Shown one piece after another: positions 1 to 5,381 of a stretch of DNA of 5,381 bases (positions within the stretch are counted from its first letter, which is position 1; each line of letters opens with the position of its first letter). A program made the translations under genes and the position numbers. The stretch lies in assembly GCA_030634605.1 (NCBI GenBank), contig DAOWAK010000120.1, forward strand, positions 1-5,381, in the 5' to 3' direction. Below the pieces are notes generated by a model. That model worked only from the letters and a program-made list of their open reading frames with translations. It was not told the DNA's origin and ran no database searches. Origin of the DNA: Sedimentisphaerales bacterium (GTDB lineage Bacteria; Planctomycetota; Phycisphaerae; Sedimentisphaerales; SM23-30).

Positions 1-32
1 GGCGGCGCATAAGGTGGAGCATCTGATCGTTT

Positions 33-69
33 GAGCAGGTAAAGCAGAATTCGAGCGGGTAAAGCTGAA
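33..69. repeat. Imperfect tandem repeat, 20-bp period, two copies
   Basis: GAGCAGGTAAAGCAGAA (33-49) and GAGCGGGTAAAGCTGAA (53-69) match at 15 of 17 positions with a period of 20 bases. They lie directly downstream of the TPR gene stop (TGA at 90-88). A period that is not a multiple of three argues against a coding repeat. The remainder of 1-87 shows no convincing gene or terminator. Confidence 0.5.
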
Positions 70-87
70 CGGAAAGGGGCGGAATTA

Positions 88-2649
88 TCAGGGAATGAAT
101 GCCACCGGTTCCATGGTAGAATCCCGGAAAGTTTGCGGGTCCGGAGGGATATCCAGAGGCAGATCGATGACCTGCCAGGGTTGATTCTGCAGGAGTTTAA
201 TTTGACGTTGGATCAGGAAATTTTCTTCAAAGGTTTCGGCCCAGTCGAAATATTCACTCAAATCGGTTATGGGCTGGAGGGTGTTAAGCACCATGAACCT
301 GCACAGCCAATGATCGTCATTGATCATTTCGGCGAGCTGTCTGGTTTCGTGGGCAGTCAGTTTGCCTTGGAGAGCCTGGAAGCTCCAGGCGGCGGCGGCT
401 CGAACGCCGGGCTCGGGATTGGCCAGATTACTCGCAAGGGCACGGCGTATTGCAGCGGTATCGACAGGGTAAGGTTGATAGTTTAATTGTCCCCGGCGGG
501 CAAGACGGTCCTCCCGCAACAAGGAGGCGAAAAGTTTCAAGGCGCTGATTCTTTTGTTAACTGATCCCATTTTTGCATCGCGTAAATAGGAATTCATTCG
601 GTCGAGAGTGGGAACGAAAGCTTTTCGATTGACCGTTACCGGAGGGGGCTGCAGAGCGGGGATTTTACAGGCGAAGCCACCCTGGCCATCAGCTACGGGA
701 TCGAGATACATACGAAAAGTAATCCGGTAATCACGCTGAGGATGGTTTTCCAGTATTTGATGCAGTTGCCCAACGTTCAGGATTTCGGAAGAGGTGCTGG
801 ATCTTCCCGGTGCCAGGGCGGCACTTTGGAGCATGTAACGATGGGCGAGAATAATGGGTTGGCCTGAGGCTTGCGGTTTGGGTGTGATTTCGGCAGTAAT
901 GAGAATGTGAGGATCGACAAGGTTGTCCGGTCCGAGCACTATGGGGATTTTGGTTTTGTTTAAGTCGCTGATGTTGGAAAGGTAGAGTTTGGCAATCATG
1001 GGATCGCCCGGCCGAACGATGTCCGAGGGCAATCTCATTGAGCAACTGACGAATTTTTCTGGAGCGGAAACAACCAGCAGATCGTTGTCATTAAAACGGC
1101 TTTCCAGAGTATTAGTTATTAAGGCTTTGAGGGGGTCCGGCTGATCTTGGCCGTTCGGGGAGGTTTCGTTGAATTCGGTAGCGTCCCGGGGTGAAGGCGG
1201 TTCGAGGATATTAAGGGTGTCACGGATGTTGTCGGCAAGAAATCCGGCAGCGGTCAGATCGATTTTTTCCAGCAGAGTAACCGCGGCATCACGATCATCG
1301 CGGGCAAGCAGGATTTTTGACTGAGCCAGAGAAACGACGGGATCGTTGGGATCGGAGTTTTCCAGGAGATTTGCAGCGTTATCCGTTTTATCGTTCATAG
1401 CCCAGGCATAAGCGAGATTAGGAGCGGCCAGGCGTTTGTCCTGAGAGGATTCAAAAGAATCGTAAGCCCGCCGGGCGAATTGCAAAGCCCGGACCGGATC
1501 GGGATCGATAAAGCAGAAGAACCAGGCAAGTTCATTGAGCGAAGTGGGATCGGGATTGTCGGTTTGCTGTAATTTTTGAACTGCCTGGTCGCCGGCGGTC
1601 TTCAGAGTGTTTTGGGCATCGGTGTTCAGGTCCAGTTTTGCCATGGCCAGGCCCATCAAACCGGCGGTCAGCAAATCATCTGGATTATTCTGGAGCAATT
1701 GTTTAGCCTGTTTGATCGAATCGGTGTACAAACCAGCGGAATAAGCACCGGCGATTTGTCGAAAACGCAACTGAGAAATGAAATCGTCCAGTCCAGAATC
1801 GCCATTTTTGAGCAGATTGTAAGCGTGATTATAAAACTTTTGGGCTGATTCGTATAGACCTAATCCCTCAAGAGTATCGATCAGATTGATGGTGGCGTCC
1901 AGGTCGTAAGGCTGGTTCTGGATGCGCTGCCGCCAACGAAGCACCAGGGAAACATAAGTATCATAATAATAAGCCTGAATTAACTGATCTAATTGTTCCG
2001 GTGAGAGAGCTTCGGGATTTCTGGTGAAATCGGGTTCGGGCAAGGTCAATTTGTGAACGAGAGCATCGACATTGAATTTGGAAGCATTAAAGGCACGCGA
2101 CAAATAATTACGGGCGGTATCGGTGTCGCCTTTTTCGTATTGCATGATAGCCAATCGAGTCAGGGCCTGGCTTTGGGCGTAAGGATATTCGTTAAGAGAG
2201 GTAATGGTTTGTTCGAGAAAAAATTCTCTGCTTTCACGATCCTGGAGATTATCCAAGCGATAGCTAATCCAGTTCAATACCGGCTGGAGATCATCATTAA
2301 CCAGTTGAGTGTACTGGAAAAGGGCATCGGCGGCTCGGCCGGGATCGTTAATAACGTCAGAAGTCAGCAGGATATTAAGGTCCCGCCAGGGGAGTTCATT
2401 GGCGGGGTCGAGTTCGACGGCGGTCTGGAGCAGCAAAGTGGCCATCCGGATATTATGCAGATCAGCTTGGGGGTCTTCACTGGGCGGAAGATAGCCCAGA
2501 TATTGCAATTCGACCGACGACCAGTAATTTCGCGCCAGGCAACTGAGGGATTTCGAGTCGTTGGAGTAATCCTGTTGCTGGGCCGATAACAAAGGAACCT
2601 GCAACAAGATCAGTAACATCGGCGTTAATATGTTTTTTGGGGACTTCAT
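88..2649 (-). CDS. Large exported TPR protein with beta-rich and HEAT-like C-terminal regions, function unknown
   Basis: With the ATG at 2649 as start the protein has 853 residues (numbering below). In-frame GTG (2661) and ATG (2655) starts also exist. I prefer 2649 because it gives a clean signal peptide: MKSPKN, a hydrophobic core, then a probable cleavage after LLSA (residue 23). No good Shine-Dalgarno site precedes any of the three. Residues about 75-466 are helical with TPR-type units, for example near 157-190 (LTRLAIMQYEKGDTDTARNYLSRA), 250-279, 297-325, 368-399, 408-437 and 438-466. A polar Pro/Asp/Asn linker (about 484-508) leads to a beta-rich domain (about 526-676) that begins with RPGDPMIAKLYLSNISD, a pattern like Ig-like domains. 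The C-terminal part (about 693-795) has HEAT-like helices such as NPEPGVRAAAAWSFQAL. I see no enzymatic motif. It probably acts as a periplasmic or surface scaffold for protein contacts. No lipobox cysteine or membrane anchor is seen. It looks intact; the family is not recognised. Confidence 0.88.
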   Translation of the reverse strand: MKSPKNILTPMLLILLQVPLLSAQQQDYSNDSKSLSCLARNYWSSVELQYLGYLPPSEDPQADLHNIRMATLLLQTAVELDPANELPWRDLNILLTSDVINDPGRAADALFQYTQLVNDDLQPVLNWISYRLDNLQDRESREFFLEQTITSLNEYPYAQSQALTRLAIMQYEKGDTDTARNYLSRAFNASKFNVDALVHKLTLPEPDFTRNPEALSPEQLDQLIQAYYYDTYVSLVLRWRQRIQNQPYDLDATINLIDTLEGLGLYESAQKFYNHAYNLLKNGDSGLDDFISQLRFRQIAGAYSAGLYTDSIKQAKQLLQNNPDDLLTAGLMGLAMAKLDLNTDAQNTLKTAGDQAVQKLQQTDNPDPTSLNELAWFFCFIDPDPVRALQFARRAYDSFESSQDKRLAAPNLAYAWAMNDKTDNAANLLENSDPNDPVVSLAQSKILLARDDRDAAVTLLEKIDLTAAGFLADNIRDTLNILEPPSPRDATEFNETSPNGQDQPDPLKALITNTLESRFNDNDLLVVSAPEKFVSCSMRLPSDIVRPGDPMIAKLYLSNISDLNKTKIPIVLGPDNLVDPHILITAEITPKPQASGQPIILAHRYMLQSAALAPGRSSTSSEILNVGQLHQILENHPQRDYRITFRMYLDPVADGQGGFACKIPALQPPPVTVNRKAFVPTLDRMNSYLRDAKMGSVNKRISALKLFASLLREDRLARRGQLNYQPYPVDTAAIRRALASNLANPEPGVRAAAAWSFQALQGKLTAHETRQLAEMINDDHWLCRFMVLNTLQPITDLSEYFDWAETFEENFLIQRQIKLLQNQPWQVIDLPLDIPPDPQTFRDSTMEPVAFIP

Positions 2650-2721
2650 AATCATATACACTTGTCGGCAAAAGAGATAACAAATCCTGCGTTAAAATTG
2701 AACGGAAGGTAAAATCAGGCA

Positions 2722-2760
2722 GTCTCTCCCGAAAATATCACACGTAAAGTACCGTGAGAC
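2722..2760 (-). other. Inverted repeats in the TPR gene leader
   Basis: Two overlapping hairpins can be drawn in the predicted 5' leader. The outer one pairs GTCTC (2722-2726) with GAGAC (2756-2760). The inner one is the near-palindrome CACGTAAAGTACCGTG (2741-2756), a 6-bp stem with one bulged base and a 3-base loop. They share bases 2753-2756 and cannot both form. I do not recognise a known riboswitch core here; the near-palindrome could equally be a DNA operator site downstream of the promoter. Confidence 0.25.
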
Positions 2761-2795
2761 AGACATTTACAGGCAAATTTCCAACTGTCGGCTAT

Positions 2796-2826
2796 ATTAT
2801 AGAAAAAAATGACGGGAATGAAACAA
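2796..2826 (-). promoter_or_regulatory. Candidate sigma70-type promoter for the TPR gene
   Basis: The minus strand has a perfect TATAAT at 2801-2796. The best -35 candidate is TTGTTT at 2826-2821, which has the TTG core but a 19-bp spacer, longer than ideal. An A/T-rich stretch fills the part of the spacer next to the -10. Transcription would start near 2789 and give a leader of about 140 nt before the ATG at 2649. The position, between the kinase-side hairpin and the next gene, is sensible. The -10 is convincing, the -35 is weak. Confidence 0.42.
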
Positions 2827-2878
2827 AAATATTTCCGGGAGGGAGCGGACTTGGTATCCAGGCTTTGAATAAGGACCA

Positions 2879-2934
2879 GCCCTGAGGAAGCTACCCCAAT
2901 GATTATCGCATTTCCTGGCAGGGCCTTTTGTTTT
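2879..2934. terminator. Candidate hairpin terminator between the kinase and the TPR gene
   Basis: GCCCTGAGGAA (2879-2889) pairs with TTCCT-gg-CAGGGC (2912-2924), giving 11 base pairs interrupted by a 2-base bulge, with a 22-base loop. The loop can form a further small AATG/CATT stem. On the plus strand the hairpin is followed by a T-rich run (CTTTTGTTTT). On the minus strand, the direction of the genes, it is followed by CTGGTCCTTATTC, a poorer tract. It begins 26 bases past the kinase stop, where a terminator for the kinase operon is expected. The better T tract points the other way, so it is either bidirectional, weak for the genes, or a stabilising 3' structure. The long loop lowers confidence. 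Confidence 0.4.
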
Positions 2935-2936
2935 GA

Positions 2937-2952
2937 TAGAACAACCGTTCTA
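2937..2952 (-). other. Small perfect stem-loop over the kinase stop codon
   Basis: TAGAAC and GTTCTA form a 6-bp stem with a 4-base loop, and the TAG stop of the kinase (2952-2950) is the first three bases of the 5' arm. The following bases on the minus strand are A-rich rather than T-rich, so it does not look like an intrinsic terminator. It may protect the mRNA end or occur by chance. Confidence 0.3.
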
Positions 2953-5250
2953 CAGTTCGATTTTGATGTCTTTTATGGTAACCTGCTGACACAAATCGAT
3001 TAGTTCGTCGATGTTTTCACGCAAGCTATCCAGTTGTTCAGTTTTGACTAAATTCTCGACTTGTGCAGCTTTTGCCATGACGTCATGCAAGCCGACCGAA
3101 CCGCTCGAGCCTTTGAGGTCGTGAAGAATATAGGCCAGGTTTTCCATGTCGGAATTTTCCAGTGCCACACTGATGGTCTCGACGGTTTTCGATATTTGAT
3201 CGATAAAAACCTGGCCAATCATAATCAGGTCGGGATCCTCGAACGGCAAATTTTCAGATGGCGTGCTTTGCATAGTTTGGAATTCACCTTCTATACCGTT
3301 TTGAGCGGTATTAATTTCATTTTCCGGCTGGAGATATAATACCAGAATTTCTATTAATTTTTTACGGTCCACCGGCTTGGGCAGATAATCGTCGCAACCG
3401 GCCTGTTGACATTTTTGCTTATCGCCACACATGGCATGGGCAGTAAAAGCTACAATGGGGATTTTAATTTTTTTCTTGCGCAACACCCTGGTGGCTTCAT
3501 AGCCGTTCATGTTGGGCATTTGCATATCCATAAAGATCAAGTCGAAATCTCCGACAGTAGCTTTTTCGACAGCTTCCAGTCCGTCGTTGGCCAAAGTGAC
3601 CTGTAATCCCACTTTTTCCAGAAGTGTCTTGACCAGAATCTGGTTGGCCTGGTTATCTTCGGCGACCAGTATATTACCGCTAAATTCATGGTGTTCGTAT
3701 TGTTTGGCAAAAATTGATCTTGGGATGCGGGTTTCGCCTTTGGCGAATTTAGGCTGTTTCTTTATGTTGATATTAGCCGGGATGGTGAAAGCAAAAACCG
3801 AACCGATATTAGGTGCACTATTAAGAGTTATTTCGCCGCCCAGCAAACCAACAATTCTTCTGGTGATGGCCAACCCCAAACCGGTGCCGCCGAATTCACG
3901 CGTAGTGCTGTTGTCGGCCTGAGAAAAGGCGTTAAAAATCAATCTCTGCTTTTCCGGCGGAATGCCGACTCCGGTGTCTTTGATCGCGAAGCGCAGGAAA
4001 GGTTTTTTATCGATGTATTCTATCGAGGTTTCTATTTTAACTTGCCCTTCTTTGGTAAATTTTATGGCATTGCTGATCAGATTTACCAGGCATTGACGTA
4101 AACGTACCGGATCGGTGACTATATTAGCAGGCAAATCGGGATGAAAACTGAACTTGAGGTTAATCTTTTTGGCGGTCGCGGCCGGCCTCATAAGGGAATC
4201 GACATAGCCGATGATATCTGAAAACGGGCATTCAATTTTTTCGAGAGTCATCTTGCCGGCTTCGATTTTGGAGAAGTCCAGAATGTCGTTGATGATGGTC
4301 AACAGACTTTCAGAGGCGACGCAGATTCTGTTGAGGTAATCTTTTTGTTCATCGTTTAATTCTTCCGCGGCGAGAATTTCGCTAAATCCGATAATAGAAT
4401 TCATAGGCGTGCGGATTTCATGGCTCATATTGGCCAGGAATTGACTTTTGGCGACGTTGGCGGACTCGGCGACTTCTTTGGCCTCGTTAAGCTCGGCGGT
4501 GCGAATATCTACCATTTCTTCCAGATTATTGCGATGGATATTCAATTCCCTTTCGCGGTCCTGTATAGCTTCGAGCATTTCATTAAAGGAATCGACGAGT
4601 TGGCCGATCTCATCCTGACTGATTTTATCGACTCGCTGAGAGTAATCTTTGTTTTGAGTAACGTGTTTGGCGGTATTGGTCAGCGAGGAAATGGGGCGAT
4701 AAATAAAACCCTGCAACCGTGAAGCGATCAGGAAAGCCACGGTGAGAGCAATGACCGTGGCCAATATTACTATAAAAACGTCTCGTTTGATAGAGCTTTT
4801 CAACGTTTGCATATCGTCAACGAGCACAATTTGCCCGATGACTTCATTTTCGAGTACTATCGGCCGAACAATGAATATCATACCTTGCTGGTATAAAATG
4901 CCTTTTGGTGAAAATTTCAGTAATCCGAAAGAGCAATTGCCCATGCCGTTATCATATTTTGCAAATTCCAGGCCAGAGGCATCGAGGATACAGGCGCACT
5001 TAATGGTCGGCCGAACTTTCAGGCCGGTAAGCAGGTTTTCGGCATCTTCAGGAATGCCAAACGACAGAGAAGCCTGGCAGTTATGCGCAATCACGTCCGC
5101 CAGTACGGTCAGTTGACTTGTCAACTGCTCTCGCTGATGAAAATAAGTAAATATAACAGACGTCGCTGACGCCATGAGCACCGCGATCGTGCTGGTGACC
5201 ATCAGGATGATAGTCAATTTCCTTTTCAATGAAAGGTCTTTAAAATCCAT
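2950..5250 (-). CDS. Membrane-bound hybrid sensor histidine kinase (CHASE8-like sensor, HAMP, HisKA, HATPase_c, REC, HPt)
   Basis: This 766-residue protein is a complete inner-membrane sensor kinase with an internal phosphorelay. A basic N-terminus leads into TM1 (about 11-36). A periplasmic domain follows (about 37-155), then TM2 (about 156-177) and a HAMP domain (about 178-231, with the conserved proline in YRPISSL). A coiled-coil linker spans about 225-268. The HisKA H-box FLANMSHEIRTPMNSIIG places the phospho-accepting histidine at H277. The ATPase shows the N-box (NLISNAIKFT, N394), G1 (DTGVGI, 425-430), F-box (about 438-446) and G2 (GGTGLGL, 454-460). The receiver (about 525-640) has the acidic pair E531/D532, phospho-acceptor D575 in FMDMQMP, T603 and K625. 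The HPt domain (about 672-760) has H710 in LHDLKGSS. All catalytic residues are present, so it should run a His-Asp-His relay to a separate response regulator. The size and topology of the sensor, together with the YfiR-like gene upstream, suggest a CHASE8-type domain as in YfiN; that name is inference. The signal sensed is unknown. The start is the first ATG, supported by a ribosome binding site. Confidence 0.95.
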   Translation of the reverse strand: MDFKDLSLKRKLTIILMVTSTIAVLMASATSVIFTYFHQREQLTSQLTVLADVIAHNCQASLSFGIPEDAENLLTGLKVRPTIKCACILDASGLEFAKYDNGMGNCSFGLLKFSPKGILYQQGMIFIVRPIVLENEVIGQIVLVDDMQTLKSSIKRDVFIVILATVIALTVAFLIASRLQGFIYRPISSLTNTAKHVTQNKDYSQRVDKISQDEIGQLVDSFNEMLEAIQDRERELNIHRNNLEEMVDIRTAELNEAKEVAESANVAKSQFLANMSHEIRTPMNSIIGFSEILAAEELNDEQKDYLNRICVASESLLTIINDILDFSKIEAGKMTLEKIECPFSDIIGYVDSLMRPAATAKKINLKFSFHPDLPANIVTDPVRLRQCLVNLISNAIKFTKEGQVKIETSIEYIDKKPFLRFAIKDTGVGIPPEKQRLIFNAFSQADNSTTREFGGTGLGLAITRRIVGLLGGEITLNSAPNIGSVFAFTIPANINIKKQPKFAKGETRIPRSIFAKQYEHHEFSGNILVAEDNQANQILVKTLLEKVGLQVTLANDGLEAVEKATVGDFDLIFMDMQMPNMNGYEATRVLRKKKIKIPIVAFTAHAMCGDKQKCQQAGCDDYLPKPVDRKKLIEILVLYLQPENEINTAQNGIEGEFQTMQSTPSENLPFEDPDLIMIGQVFIDQISKTVETISVALENSDMENLAYILHDLKGSSGSVGLHDVMAKAAQVENLVKTEQLDSLRENIDELIDLCQQVTIKDIKIEL

Positions 5251-5257
5251 AATTTCA

Positions 5258-5263
5258 TTCCCC
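5258..5263 (-). promoter_or_regulatory. Ribosome binding site for the hybrid kinase
   Basis: On the minus strand GGGGAA lies 7 nt before the ATG at 5250-5248. It is a moderate purine-rich Shine-Dalgarno match at a good distance, and it supports this ATG as the start. It also shows that the kinase has its own initiation site 32 bp after the YfiR-like stop, so coupling by overlap is not needed. Confidence 0.5.
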
Positions 5264-5282
5264 GACCAATTGGTTAATTTTC

Positions 5283-5381
5283 CTAATTTTCGTTTTTACC
5301 CTTTGGCAACTTGGGTATCTGAACAACTTTTGCCGCACTGCGCAACAATTGCGTGCTGACTTTCAATCCGGATTTCGTTAC
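5283..5381 (-). CDS. YfiR-like (DUF4154) periplasmic protein, C-terminal end only
   Basis: The frame is open from the window edge and reads 32 codons before a TAG stop at 5285-5283; the start lies outside the window. The visible tail contains SGLKVSTQLLRSAAKVV, followed by a short basic end (PKLPKGKNEN). A closing helix of the type 'aGLkiSs.LLrlAkvV' is, to my knowledge, the characteristic C-terminus of YfiR/DUF4154 proteins, which are small secreted periplasmic regulators of about 170-190 residues. In Pseudomonas, YfiR represses the CHASE8-containing membrane diguanylate cyclase YfiN. The stop is 32 bp before the start of the hybrid kinase on the same strand, a tight spacing typical of an operon. 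I infer that this protein is the periplasmic partner or repressor of that kinase. The frame is too short to be sure of the family from the sequence alone, but both the motif and the neighbour fit. It was identified by translating the edge directly. Confidence 0.72.
   Translation of the reverse strand, partial: VTKSGLKVSTQLLRSAAKVVQIPKLPKGKNEN

Noticed and set aside
1..22. Possible start of another minus-strand gene (ATG at 22-20 or 10-8)
   Set aside because: Only a few codons are visible before the window ends and no Shine-Dalgarno site precedes either ATG, so it cannot be supported.
731..1045. A 104-codon minus-strand frame inside the TPR gene
   Set aside because: Its translation is rich in His, Arg, Ser and Thr without secondary-structure pattern, as expected for a shifted frame of the real gene.
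2053..2589. A 178-codon open frame on the plus strand opposite the TPR gene
   Set aside because: It lies wholly antisense to a well-supported TPR coding region, shows no recognisable domain, and mirrors the codon pattern of the opposite strand.
2477..2683. A 68-codon minus-strand frame overlapping the start of the TPR gene
   Set aside because: It starts with TTG, overlaps the signal peptide and first part of the TPR gene in another frame, and has no protein-like pattern or usable ribosome binding site.
2662..2795. Cyclic-di-GMP (GEMM) riboswitch in the leader, suggested by the YfiR connection
   Set aside because: I could not find the conserved core or tetraloop-receptor pattern of that riboswitch in the leader.
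2809..2868. Short plus-strand frame of 19 codons in the intergenic region
   Set aside because: It is very short, overlaps the predicted promoter on the other strand, and has no ribosome binding site.
3509..3922. A 137-codon plus-strand frame opposite the kinase receiver and ATPase region
   Set aside because: The opposite strand encodes intact G2-box and receiver motifs, so this frame is an antisense shadow.

Overview
This window is a short stretch of bacterial chromosome with every supported gene on the minus strand. Read in the direction of transcription (from high to low coordinates) it holds three genes: the last 32 codons of a YfiR-like (DUF4154) periplasmic protein running in from the right edge; a complete 766-residue membrane-bound hybrid sensor histidine kinase; and, after a 288-299 bp gap, a complete exported protein of about 853 residues built from tetratricopeptide repeats, a beta-rich middle domain and a HEAT-like C-terminus. 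The last 87 bases contain only a small imperfect direct repeat. I see no RNA gene, mobile element or CRISPR array.

The strongest functional story is on the right. The YfiR-like gene stops 32 bp before the kinase start, and the kinase has its own Shine-Dalgarno-like site, so the two look co-transcribed. In the Pseudomonas YfiBNR system, YfiR is a small periplasmic protein that represses YfiN, a protein with a CHASE8-type periplasmic domain, HAMP and a diguanylate cyclase. Here the same kind of partner sits beside a two-transmembrane receptor with a periplasmic domain of about 120 residues and HAMP, but the output is a complete phosphorelay: HisKA, HATPase_c, receiver and HPt. All key phosphotransfer residues are present. 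No response regulator lies in the window, so the final output is unknown.

The third gene appears to be a separate transcription unit. A strong hairpin lies just past the kinase stop, and a perfect TATAAT -10 element lies about 150 bases ahead of the exported protein's start. Its product is a large periplasmic or surface protein of unknown function; a link to the kinase is suggested only by adjacency.

The organism is not certain. Intermediate GC, a very large TPR-rich exported protein of unknown role, weak or absent Shine-Dalgarno sequence before that gene, and a YfiR/hybrid-kinase pair would suit an environmental Gram-negative, perhaps a planctomycete of the Phycisphaerae/Sedimentisphaerales type or another sediment lineage. 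This is a low-confidence impression from protein style, not a phylogenetic result.
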